This document shows positions 1 through 6,614 of a stretch of DNA of 11,974 bases, piece by piece. How positions within the stretch are numbered: the first letter of the stretch is position 1; each line of letters begins with the position of its first letter. Source of the stretch: Thermodesulfobacteriota bacterium (GTDB lineage: Bacteria; Desulfobacterota; BSN033; UBA1163); NCBI GenBank assembly GCA_030024065.1, contig JASEIE010000092.1:1-11974 (forward strand). Reading direction: 5' to 3'. The notes beneath the pieces are model-generated. The model worked only from the letters and a program-made list of their open reading frames with translations. It was not told where the DNA came from and did no database searches. Position numbers and translations under genes: made by a program.

Positions 1-960
1 GGCAATGGTGCAAACCAGATCTCCAGGCATACAGGCATTGGTTGAAGTCTCGGAGGCAATCAACCCTTCGGGCTCTCCCCTGCCGAAGGTTTCAGGGTGT
101 TTCGACTCCCGTTTGGCTTCGGCCCATGCAAGGAGGCCCGCAGAACTCTGACCCACCGCAGGAAGGATGCCGATAAAAAGGCCCACCACTGCAGACCGGA
201 TGATGGCATAGGGATGCCTGAAGTAAGTCACTACCCCTTCCCAGAAGCCCCCGGCAAGTTTGCCGATCCGGGAGATGGATTCCGCGCTCTCGGCCAGGCA
301 TAAGGCCTGGGTTACTGCGAAAAGTCCTACCAAAGCCTGAATCAGGGGAATGCCATCCTCAATCGGCGCCCAACCAAAGGTGAAACGGAGATGTCCGGTG
401 ATCACATCGAAACCGACCGTGGAGAGCATCAGACCCAACCCGGCGGCGATGATCCCATTGAGGGTGGCCCCCCGTACCGCTGCGGCGATGATCGAGAGGG
501 CAAGGAGGGCGGTCAAGAAGTATTCGGCTGGTCCAAATCTTAAAGCAAATTCAGCCAGAAAAGGGGCAGAAAAAACAAGGCAGATCATTCCGATCGTTCC
601 CCCCACCATGGCAGCAGTGGCGCTGATGGCCAGCGCCACTCCTCCCTTTCCCTTTTCGCACATCGGAAAACCATCCAGGATCGTTGCGGCATTGGATGCA
701 TCGCCGGGTGTGTTGACCAAAATGGCGGTGATGGATCCACCATAGTTGCTGCACTTATATAAGGATCCCATAAAGATCAGGGCTGTGGCCGGATGCCATT
801 TTAAGATCAGGGGGAGAGCCAGGGCCATGCCGGCCGAAGGGCCAAGACCCGGAAGCACTCCGATAATAATTCCGTAAATCATCCCGGCTATGAGAGCGAG
901 TAAATTCTGCCACTGGAAAACAAACGCAATGGCTTGAGCCACAATCTCAGAAAGATCCAT
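1..960 (-). CDS. tctA: TTT transporter large membrane subunit TctA, partial (C-terminus beyond left edge)
   Basis: An open frame of 320 codons runs from an ATG at 960 to the window edge without a stop. It encodes the N-terminal two thirds of a TctA permease (family length about 500 aa), the multi-span inner-membrane channel of a tripartite tricarboxylate transporter, which is driven by an ion gradient and loaded by a periplasmic TctC protein. Seen: a hydrophobic start, the GVLPGLG motif at about residues 35-40, the LVNTPGDASNAATILDGFPM signature at 81-100, a second GILPAVG motif at 264-270, and the cytoplasmic SKHPETFGRGEPEG stretch at about 286-299. The second half departs from the usual family sequence: GILPGPG is GILPAVG and APETANNA is ASETSTNA (302-309). 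A strong AAGGAGG site lies 8 nt before the ATG. It follows tctB after 27 nt and the UbiD gene before that, so the three look like one operon. The substrate is unknown. Confidence 0.9.
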   Translation of the reverse strand, partial: MDLSEIVAQAIAFVFQWQNLLALIAGMIYGIIIGVLPGLGPSAGMALALPLILKWHPATALIFMGSLYKCSNYGGSITAILVNTPGDASNAATILDGFPMCEKGKGGVALAISATAAMVGGTIGMICLVFSAPFLAEFALRFGPAEYFLTALLALSIIAAAVRGATLNGIIAAGLGLMLSTVGFDVITGHLRFTFGWAPIEDGIPLIQALVGLFAVTQALCLAESAESISRIGKLAGGFWEGVVTYFRHPYAIIRSAVVGLFIGILPAVGQSSAGLLAWAEAKRESKHPETFGRGEPEGLIASETSTNACMPGDLVCTIA

Positions 961-987
961 TAAACAATCCTCCTTTTTCAGAAAAAA

Positions 988-1476
988 CTACCAGAGAATG
1001 CCCCCGAGCAGAGGAACCTTCATCACCCACTGGAATAAAATATAGACGAAGATCGTTATGAAAACGGCAATGGCCGAATTTTTAAATACGTTCTTTCTTT
1101 CTCCAAAGAGAAAGGCAGAACCCACAAATAAAAAGAGGGCGGTAAAGAGAAATCCCCCTAAAAAACCAATGGCCGTAGAAAACAGGATGATTTCCCACGC
1201 CTGCCAAAACCTCTTCTTCCTTGCCCTCTTGGTCTCCTTGTCAATCACCTTCAGCTCGGTGTCATCGACCTCGGATATTTCTCCGGCATCAGTTCTTCTT
1301 TGGGTGAAGTCAATGAACAGGGAAATCGAAAGCATGATCAGGGTGAAAATGGCGATGAGCTGCGGAAACTGTCTGGATTTATCCGGATAGGAAATGGAAA
1401 GCAGGTACAGGGACCCGAAAAAGGCCAGGAGTGCCAATTTAATCAAGGCCTCTGTTCTGATAAATTTTTCTTTCAT
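988..1476 (-). CDS. tctB: TTT transporter small membrane subunit TctB
   Basis: A 162-aa protein with four or five hydrophobic segments (about 10-28, 38-57, 94-123 as a probable pair, and 133-152). A charged, lysine-rich linker at about 58-90 separates the first and second halves. Length, topology and position directly before tctA are those of TctB, the poorly conserved small subunit that pairs with TctA; sequence motifs alone would not identify it. Two ATGs are adjacent (1479 and 1476). The AAGGAG at 1482-1487 is 2 nt from the first and 5 nt from the second, so the second is chosen. The start overlaps the UbiD stop as TGATG, suggesting translational coupling. The C-terminal VPLLGGILW resembles the usual end of TctB proteins. 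Confidence 0.8.
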   Translation of the reverse strand: MKEKFIRTEALIKLALLAFFGSLYLLSISYPDKSRQFPQLIAIFTLIMLSISLFIDFTQRRTDAGEISEVDDTELKVIDKETKRARKKRFWQAWEIILFSTAIGFLGGFLFTALFLFVGSAFLFGERKNVFKNSAIAVFITIFVYILFQWVMKVPLLGGILW

Positions 1477-2867
1477 CATTTCTCCTTCCTTACGTATTTA
1501 CTCACATCAATCCGTTTAAATGAGTCTTGATCGATTTCATTTCGTTCGGGGAAATCCTTCCCGAGGGGTCGGGTCGCATCGATGATGGCTACCGCATCTC
1601 CCAACCAACCGCGAAAATTCTGGACGTTGCGGATCACTTCCAGGTCCTTGTCCCAATGAGTTCGGGTTCCCACCGCCCACATCACCTCTCGCTCGTTGAA
1701 GATGTCGACATCGTCATCCACAACCACAGCCAATTTGAGGTTGGGCATTTCAACACAGGCCTGCATGGCCGCTTTTCTGGGCTCGTTCTCAAATTCTTTT
1801 TTAATCGAGATGTAACAGATCACTCGGCCGCAGCCCGATGGGGAGAGGTGGATGGCCTTTATCCCTGAGACATTCTTTTTGATCACATTATAAACACTCC
1901 CTTCTTTGGGTATCCCGCCCAGGTTCCAGTGGTCCATTTGGCCAGCCCAGATATCCTGCATCACAGCCTTTTTCCGGCAGGTCATGGCTGTGACTTCAAC
2001 GACCGGAACCTTCATCTCCGGCTGATAGTAGCCCAGGATCTCACCGAATGGATTCTGTGATTCATACACGTGGGGAGGGATCTCCCCTTCGATAACGATC
2101 TCTGAATCTGCAGGAACCAAAAACTCCTCGCCCCAGGTTTCCGAAGGGGTCAGACGGAGGGGTTCTTGAAGGAATGCGGACGCAGTCAGATAGTCATCAT
2201 TACCATAGGGAGTCATGCAACAGCTCGAAAGATTAAAGGCGGGGTGGTGTCCGAGGACGACAATCACAGGGGTCCTCCTGTTTTCCTTTTCATTCTCTTC
2301 GATCATCGTCCTCTGGTGGTGATGATGATGCGCTGAGATACTCATCCTCTGTGGTCCATAGTACATATTCTTGGTGAAGGTAATATCGTAAAATTCCTTA
2401 TCGACGCCCTTGATGACACAGACCATCGTCAAATAGGGACCGACATCACCCTTGTGGTGCATTGGTATGGGAAGCATTTTCAAATCTGCCTCAGGACCCC
2501 TGAGGACAACCTCTTTACAGGGGGCCCTCTCCGGATCAACTGTTTTTAATTCTCCCTGTTGGAGTTCCCTTTTGGCAAACTCCAGGCTTAAATCGATGTT
2601 GGATCTCAGGTCGCCCATATCGAGAGCATCGGCACAAAATTGCCTTGTCACAAAGGGATTGTAAAAGAGAGGAAAGGAGGAAGGCTGGCCATTGAGGGCA
2701 AGGACGTTTTCAAAAAGGACCATCTTCTGCTCCCCTCGTAAATCGAGGTGTTTTAAAAAGGCGATCGTTTCAAATTGATTCGGATTGATCTGGTCTTTCA
2801 CACGGATGATTGATCCAGGCCTCTTTTTTTCCATCGATGTGATAAAACCCGGTAGATCTTTGCTCAT
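1476..2867 (-). CDS. Divergent UbiD-family protein with altered active-site motifs
   Basis: A 463-aa cytoplasmic protein recognisable along its whole length as UbiD family (prenyl-FMN dependent, reversible decarboxylation of unsaturated or aromatic acids). Seen: the N-terminal LPGFITSMEKK region, KEVVLRGPEADLKMLPIP at 118-135, the VPADSEIVIEGE segment at 251-262, NPFGEILGYY at 272-281 and a C-terminal VVDDDVDIFNEREVMWAVGTRT segment at about 382-403. Key positions differ from the canonical enzyme. In my alignment the metal-binding Asn is Asp161, the catalytic Arg is Lys166, and the first Glu of EGPFGE is Gln271. The second Glu (Glu276) and Glu256 are kept. Five consecutive His (180-184) fill the region where the metal-ligand His is expected. 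GGGAGG lies 5 nt before the ATG. The gene heads an operon with tctB and tctA. It could be a UbiD with a different reaction or a non-decarboxylating relative; family assignment is firm, function is not. Confidence 0.85.
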   Translation of the reverse strand: MSKDLPGFITSMEKKRPGSIIRVKDQINPNQFETIAFLKHLDLRGEQKMVLFENVLALNGQPSSFPLFYNPFVTRQFCADALDMGDLRSNIDLSLEFAKRELQQGELKTVDPERAPCKEVVLRGPEADLKMLPIPMHHKGDVGPYLTMVCVIKGVDKEFYDITFTKNMYYGPQRMSISAHHHHHQRTMIEENEKENRRTPVIVVLGHHPAFNLSSCCMTPYGNDDYLTASAFLQEPLRLTPSETWGEEFLVPADSEIVIEGEIPPHVYESQNPFGEILGYYQPEMKVPVVEVTAMTCRKKAVMQDIWAGQMDHWNLGGIPKEGSVYNVIKKNVSGIKAIHLSPSGCGRVICYISIKKEFENEPRKAAMQACVEMPNLKLAVVVDDDVDIFNEREVMWAVGTRTHWDKDLEVIRNVQNFRGWLGDAVAIIDATRPLGKDFPERNEIDQDSFKRIDVSKYVRKEK

Positions 2868-3359
2868 AAAACCCTCCCTTTGATTGGTTGGATGAACACA
2901 TTGTAGCTGGGGTGGATCACCTTCCGCCTGTCCTTCCTGCCTGCGCAGCCAAGCATCAGCCGAGACTCTGGATCGGTTACATTCACCTTCTCCAGCTTCT
3001 CCCTCTCCAGTAACTCCCTCGCCTCCTTTAGCTTCTTCAGACGGTATTCTTTCCTCCTCAACTCCTCCGCTACCTCTGAGCCATCACTATCAGGGTATAT
3101 CCGCTCCTCTAGCTCGTCTATCTTGGCTGACGCCTGAATCATCTGCCTCATCTGCTCCTTGATGCGCTCGATCTCCTTCTCCAAACCATCTGCTGTCCCT
3201 GGTCTGTCTCACCGAAGCATTTGCCTTTAGCTTGGTGCCATCAAAGGCAATGTGCCCCAACCCTACCATGCCTAAAGAGGCACACAGCCTCACCGCCTCT
3301 ACATACAAATCTGGAAGTATATCAGCATGCTCAGCACTGTATTCCCTGAATATCTTCAT
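2864..3359 (-). pseudogene. Deleted and frameshifted IS1182-like transposase
   Basis: Two overlapping minus-strand frames together resemble parts of an IS1182-type DDE transposase. The first starts at 3359 (MKIFREYSAEHADILP) and continues into VEAVRLCASLGMVGLGHIAFDGTKLKANAS, the conserved stretch before the catalytic core. Near 3185-3195 the similarity changes frame and continues as LEKEIERIKEQMRQM, a charged coiled-coil-like region, then TDPESRLM and HPSYNV. The similarity stops near 2895, before most of the catalytic core. Relative to a normal transposase of 400-500 aa, about 100 residues appear to be missing between ILP and DLYVEAV, and the entire C-terminal half is gone. GGAGG lies 9 nt before the 3359 ATG, so the original start seems preserved. 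The second frame runs on through unrelated codons to a TGA that overlaps the next gene's ATG. The product cannot be an active transposase. Exact deletion points are inferred from memory of the family. Confidence 0.8.
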
Positions 3360-3395
3360 TCGTACTTACCTCCAGGGGAAGCATCCTTTGAACAC

Positions 3396-3423
3396 ATTAT
3401 AATACTTTGTATGTTTGGGTCAA
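3396..3423 (-). promoter_or_regulatory. Strong sigma70-like promoter inside the IS relic
   Basis: On the minus strand there is TTGACC (3423-3418), a 16-bp spacer, and a perfect TATAAT (3401-3396). This is 5 of 6 and 6 of 6 matches to the sigma70 consensus, with a spacer one base shorter than optimal. It lies 37 nt before the transposase ATG and about 530 bp before the downstream UbiD gene. No terminator-like hairpin with a T tract was noticed between them. It was probably the transposase promoter. Because the transposase is broken and its frame runs into the next gene start, it may now drive the UbiD-tctB-tctA operon. Activity is inferred. Confidence 0.6.
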
Positions 3424-3444
3424 GGAGCTATCTTCCTCCCGGAC

Positions 3445-3459
3445 TTTTTGGACAGCCTG
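3445..3459. repeat. IS terminal inverted repeat, left relic
   Basis: Read into the element on the minus strand the sequence is CAGGCTGTCCAAAAA. The copy at 11680-11694, read into the other IS on the plus strand, is CAGGCTGTCTAAAAA, a match of 14 of 15. The two repeats therefore face away from the 8.2-kb segment between them. The repeat begins one base after the tctA stop codon (3461-3463), placing an insertion right at the end of that gene. Confidence 0.7.
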
Positions 3460-3460
3460 C

Positions 3461-4939
3461 TTACCTTCTTTTTAGTTGGTGGTAGAATGAGGTTAGAAGC
3501 ATCATCAGGGCGGCGAGGAGGAAGACCACCGAAATGGGCCTGATAAAAAAGATAGAGAGGGCTCCCTTTGAGATAAGGAGAGATTGCCGTAGATTACTCT
3601 CCATCATCGGTCCTAAGACAAGGGCAAGAAGAAAAGGGGCTCCTTCGTATTCAAATTTCCTCATCAAGTAGCCAATAAATCCAAAAATAAGCATTATCAG
3701 AATCTCCGTTGGGTTATTGTTTAGACTATAAACCCCAATGAGGCATAAGAGAAGGATTAAAGGGAAAAGTAAGTGGTAGGGAATTTTGAGGACCTTTACC
3801 CAGAGGCCAATCAAAGGGAGATTCAAAATCAGAAGCATCGCATTGCCAATATACATACTGGTGATTAGCCCCCAAAAGAGTTCTGGATTCTGAGGGATGA
3901 ACAGAGGCCCAGGTCGGACGCCATGGATCATAAGGGCTCCCAAAAATAGGGCCATTACTATATTGGCAGGGATTCCCAGAGAAAGCAATGGAATAAAGGC
4001 CCCTCCAACAGCCGCATTATTAGCTGTTTCTGGACCGGCTACGCCTTCAATCGCTCCGGTGCCAAACTTTTCCGGATGTTTGGAGATTTTCTTTTCCAGA
4101 GCATAGGAACCAAAGGAAGCGATCGTGGCGCTGGGTCCCGGAAGAATCCCGAGGAAAAAACCAATCACCGAGCCTCTGAGGATAGCCAAGCGGCTTTCAA
4201 CCCAATCCTTCCAACTTGGCCAGATGTTTTTTATCTTGGTTTGGAAGATTTCCTGTTTTATAAAGACCTCTACGTTGGTCAGAACTTCTGCCACCCCAAA
4301 CATCCCCATAGCCACCGGGACTAAACCTACTCCATCCATTAAGGTAATACTGCCATAAGCGAATCTCTGTTCTCCGGAAACCGGGTCCATACCGATACTG
4401 CCCACAAACAATCCTGCAATCGCCATGACCAAGGCTTTAAGAATGGATCCCCTGGAGAGATAGGTAAGAAGGGTCAAGCCAAAAACCATTAAGGCGAAAT
4501 ACTCCGGAGGACCGAACTTCAAGGCTGCCCTTCCCAGGAGAGGGGCTAAAAACATCAGCATAACCACACTAAATGTTCCTCCGATAAAGGAGCCGATAGC
4601 AGAGATCCCTAAAGCAGGTCCTGCTCGCCCTTTCCGAGCCATCTGGTAGCCGTCTAAACAGGTAATAATCGAGGCTGCCTCTCCTGGGATGTTAACCAGA
4701 ATGGAGGTTGTAGACCCCCCGTACATGGCGCCATAATAAACTCCGGCCAGCATGATGATCGCGGTGACTGGGTCCATCTTGAAGGTCGCGGGTAGGAGAA
4801 GGGAGATGGTCGCTACTGGACCTATGCCTGGCAAAACCCCCACCAAAGTCCCCAAGAGAACACCGAGAAAGCAGAAGAATAGATTGATGGGCTGAAGAAC
4901 AATGGCAAAGCCCATCAGGACATTTTCCAGAGTTCCCAT
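3461..4939 (-). CDS. tctA: TTT transporter large membrane subunit TctA
   Basis: A complete 492-aa TctA permease, close to the normal family length. It is a polytopic inner-membrane protein that moves carboxylates delivered by TctC. Canonical motifs are all present: GVLPGIGP at about 34-41, YGGSTTSILVNIPGEAAS at 73-90 followed by the LDGYQMARKG loop, GILPGPSA at 264-271, the cytoplasmic EKKISKHPEKFGTG stretch at about 282-295, and GPETANNAAVGG at 302-313. The C-terminal half is almost entirely hydrophobic and ends in basic residues (KRR). It starts 18 nt after the tctB stop; its upstream purine stretch (AGAAGAAG) is a weak ribosome site, so translation may depend on coupling. The stop codon is one base from an IS terminus, so a few original C-terminal residues could have been replaced. 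It is much more canonical than the TctA at the left edge. Confidence 0.95.
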   Translation of the reverse strand: MGTLENVLMGFAIVLQPINLFFCFLGVLLGTLVGVLPGIGPVATISLLLPATFKMDPVTAIIMLAGVYYGAMYGGSTTSILVNIPGEAASIITCLDGYQMARKGRAGPALGISAIGSFIGGTFSVVMLMFLAPLLGRAALKFGPPEYFALMVFGLTLLTYLSRGSILKALVMAIAGLFVGSIGMDPVSGEQRFAYGSITLMDGVGLVPVAMGMFGVAEVLTNVEVFIKQEIFQTKIKNIWPSWKDWVESRLAILRGSVIGFFLGILPGPSATIASFGSYALEKKISKHPEKFGTGAIEGVAGPETANNAAVGGAFIPLLSLGIPANIVMALFLGALMIHGVRPGPLFIPQNPELFWGLITSMYIGNAMLLILNLPLIGLWVKVLKIPYHLLFPLILLLCLIGVYSLNNNPTEILIMLIFGFIGYLMRKFEYEGAPFLLALVLGPMMESNLRQSLLISKGALSIFFIRPISVVFLLAALMMLLTSFYHQLKRR

Positions 4940-4957
4940 CTTCTTCTATTTAATAAG

Positions 4958-5428
4958 CTAAAATCCCAATCCCTCCAAAATTCCCATAGGAAGGTCAGAT
5001 TTAAGTAATACCTGGAAAAGGAGATAAGAACCAAATGAAATTAGAACCGCTATTCCTAAAGAATATGACCACTTATGTGGTTCAACAAACCTGATCAATA
5101 CCAATATCAAAAAGAAGGTGGTAAGGGGAAATCCCACTAATTCGAAGATGAGGTAGAAAACTAACATCATACCCAAGGTCAAAACGATCCTCTTCCATTC
5201 TCCTCGCTCGGAAAAAAATCTGAAATCTTCCCCACCCGCTTTTTTCCCCAGCCAAGATTTCACAAAAAGGATAAGGGATAAAAGCCCCAAGACAATCCCT
5301 ATGATCAAAGGAAAAAAACCAGGCTTTGGTCGAGAGAGAGTCCCAAAAGGGAGAACCCAACTCTCTTTTAGAATAAGCACGGATATAATGAGCCAGAAAA
5401 TGGAACTGATCCTATCCTTTTTCCCCAT
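4958..5428 (-). CDS. tctB: TTT transporter small membrane subunit TctB
   Basis: A 156-aa protein with a TctB layout: a first membrane segment at about 8-22, then a loop with RPKPGFFP (33-40), which is the short conserved motif of the family, a second segment at about 41-58, a polar linker (60-78), and two or three further segments at about 80-112 and 122-142. It pairs with TctA in the inner membrane. The frame is open to an ATG at 5494, but that start lies inside tctC and would add a charged 22-residue tail. The ATG at 5428 has GGGAG at 5434-5438, 5 nt away, and puts MGKKDR just before the first membrane segment, so it is preferred. It lies 19 nt after tctC and 18 nt before tctA. Confidence 0.88.
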   Translation of the reverse strand: MGKKDRISSIFWLIISVLILKESWVLPFGTLSRPKPGFFPLIIGIVLGLLSLILFVKSWLGKKAGGEDFRFFSERGEWKRIVLTLGMMLVFYLIFELVGFPLTTFFLILVLIRFVEPHKWSYSLGIAVLISFGSYLLFQVLLKSDLPMGILEGLGF

Positions 5429-5433
5429 TAAAT

Positions 5434-5438
5434 CTCCC
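5434..5438 (-). promoter_or_regulatory. Ribosome binding site that fixes the tctB start
   Basis: GGGAG on the minus strand, 5 nt before the ATG at 5428. The upstream ATG at 5494 would overlap the tctC end by 47 nt. Confidence 0.7.
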
Positions 5439-5447
5439 TTAAGGAAA

Positions 5448-6440
5448 TTATTTTCTTTCTCCTTCCACCATCTTAGCTTTCTTAGCCACCTCACTCCACT
5501 TCTTCTCTTCGTCCTGGAAAAATTTGTTAGCCTCCTCCAGAATCATGCCTTCTACCAGCATCCCAGCCTTCTCAATCCTGCCAATTACCTCCTTATCTTT
5601 CAGAGCAGTCTCAAAAGCTTTTGCCACTTTCACCACTATTTCTTTAGGGGTTTTAGCAGGGAAGAAATAGCCGTGCCAGGCAGTGGTCATTAGCTTTGGA
5701 TACCCCAGTTCCTTGGTAGTAGGAATATCAGGAAAATCCTTTATTCTCATGGGATACATCAGAGCTAATGCTCTTAAAGTGCCTGCCTTTAGGTGTTCAC
5801 TTACTGCTCCCAAGCTGACAAATGTCAAATTCACATGACCCCCTAAGATCCCAGTGACTGCCGGTGCTTCTCCTCCCATGGGAACATGGACGATATCCGT
5901 ACCAATTTCGATCTTTAAAAGTTCTCCGGCGAAATGAGGGGTGGTTCCAGGCCCTGCAGTGCTGTAAGTAAGCTTTCCTGGATTTCTCTTAGCATCTTGA
6001 ATAAGATCACTGAGGGTCTTCCAGGCCGCATCAGCCTTCACCGTGATAACACTGGGAATAGAGACTGCAAGACCAATTGGAATAAAATCCTCCAGTTTGA
6101 AGCCTATTCCAGGAGTAAGGATAGGGATCATCACTATCCCGGGAGGAGAAGTCAGAATCGTATATCCATCGGGTTTGGCTGTGGAGGCAAATTTTATTCC
6201 TACTGCTCCTCCCCCTCCTGGTTTGTTTACCACAATCACTGATTGTCCAAGAAGAGAGGCCAGTTTTGTATCCAGGATTCGGGCAGTAATATCGTTGGTC
6301 CCTCCAGGGGGATAGGGAACAATGATTTGGATCGTTTTCGTGGGATAATCCAGGGCTATGGCCATAGTGGTTAAGGCCAACATTAAACAAAAGATTAGAG
6401 ATATGGTTTTCATTAAATCAACTATAACTATTTTTCTCAT
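5448..6440 (-). CDS. tctC: TTT transporter periplasmic solute-binding protein TctC (Bug family)
   Basis: A 330-aa secreted binding protein that captures the carboxylate and presents it to TctA/TctB. The N-terminus has a basic start, a hydrophobic core (about 12-26) and a likely signal peptidase I site after AIA at 29. The mature part opens with the Bug-family signature: YPTKTIQIIVPYPPGGTNDI at 32-51, then TAR, then GQSVIVVNKPGGGGAVG at 65-81, and continues with the expected lobes (for example STAGPGTTPHFAGELLK and HVPMGGEAPAV). The length is typical. Three starts are possible. The ATG at 6446 directly abuts AGGAGG (no spacer), while the ATG at 6440 has a 6-nt spacer and is chosen; the ATG at 6413 would also give a signal peptide but lacks a clear ribosome site. 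The ligand is not readable; Bug proteins bind many aromatic and aliphatic carboxylates. Confidence 0.93.
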   Translation of the reverse strand: MRKIVIVDLMKTISLIFCLMLALTTMAIALDYPTKTIQIIVPYPPGGTNDITARILDTKLASLLGQSVIVVNKPGGGGAVGIKFASTAKPDGYTILTSPPGIVMIPILTPGIGFKLEDFIPIGLAVSIPSVITVKADAAWKTLSDLIQDAKRNPGKLTYSTAGPGTTPHFAGELLKIEIGTDIVHVPMGGEAPAVTGILGGHVNLTFVSLGAVSEHLKAGTLRALALMYPMRIKDFPDIPTTKELGYPKLMTTAWHGYFFPAKTPKEIVVKVAKAFETALKDKEVIGRIEKAGMLVEGMILEEANKFFQDEEKKWSEVAKKAKMVEGERK

Positions 6441-6446
6441 CGTCAT

Positions 6447-6452
6447 CCTCCT
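6447..6452 (-). promoter_or_regulatory. Ribosome binding site that decides the tctC start
   Basis: A perfect AGGAGG lies 0 nt from the ATG at 6446 and 6 nt from the ATG at 6440. The spacing favours the second ATG. Confidence 0.75.
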
Positions 6453-6585
6453 TTCTTTATTTTACTAAAGTTATAAACCCCGTTTTATGGACGGGAAGCC
6501 TTGTGCTGGGGGTTAAGGGCGTGCAACATTCCCCTCGATAAGGGTTGGGTTGAATGCCCACCCGCGATGATAAATTCCACCACGC

Positions 6586-6614
6586 AAGTGAAGCAGCGGG
6601 GTGGCGCTTCACTT
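6586..6614 (-). repeat. Perfect 9-bp hairpin overlapping the UbiD stop codon
   Basis: AAGTGAAGC (6586-6594) and GCTTCACTT (6606-6614) are perfect inverted repeats with an 11-nt loop. On the transcribed strand the stem starts inside the stop codon of the preceding UbiD gene. No run of T follows, so it is not a textbook intrinsic terminator. It could protect the mRNA 3' end, attenuate transcription into tctC, or be the edge of an inserted segment. The rest of the 6447-6585 gap shows no convincing promoter or RNA gene. Confidence 0.6.

Larger units (their letters stand above)
2890..3459 (-). mobile_element. Relic of an IS1182-like insertion sequence (5' part)
   Basis: The relic runs from a terminal repeat at 3445-3459, through a promoter at 3396-3423, into the broken transposase reading frame that fades near 2890. 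The 5' end of the element faces tctA of cluster B; its 3' half and other terminus are missing. It separates cluster B from cluster A. The repeat at its outer edge matches, at 14 of 15 positions, the terminus of the IS at the right end of the window. The left limit is approximate because it is set only by loss of recognisable transposase sequence. Confidence 0.7.

Noticed and set aside
3185..3195. Programmed frameshift in the transposase
   Set aside because: Some IS elements use frameshifting, but no slippery run is seen at the junction, and the gene also carries large deletions, so decay is the simpler reading.
3381..3400. A short minus-strand frame (MCSKDASPGGKYE) whose stop overlaps the transposase start as ATGA
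   Set aside because: It is only 13 codons long, begins in the promoter -10 region, and has no ribosome site of its own; a leader peptide cannot be supported.
6460..6530. Possible promoter for tctC in the 172-nt gap
   Set aside because: TATAAC and TAAAAT-like boxes occur, but none has a reasonable -35 partner at 15-19 bp, so no call is made.
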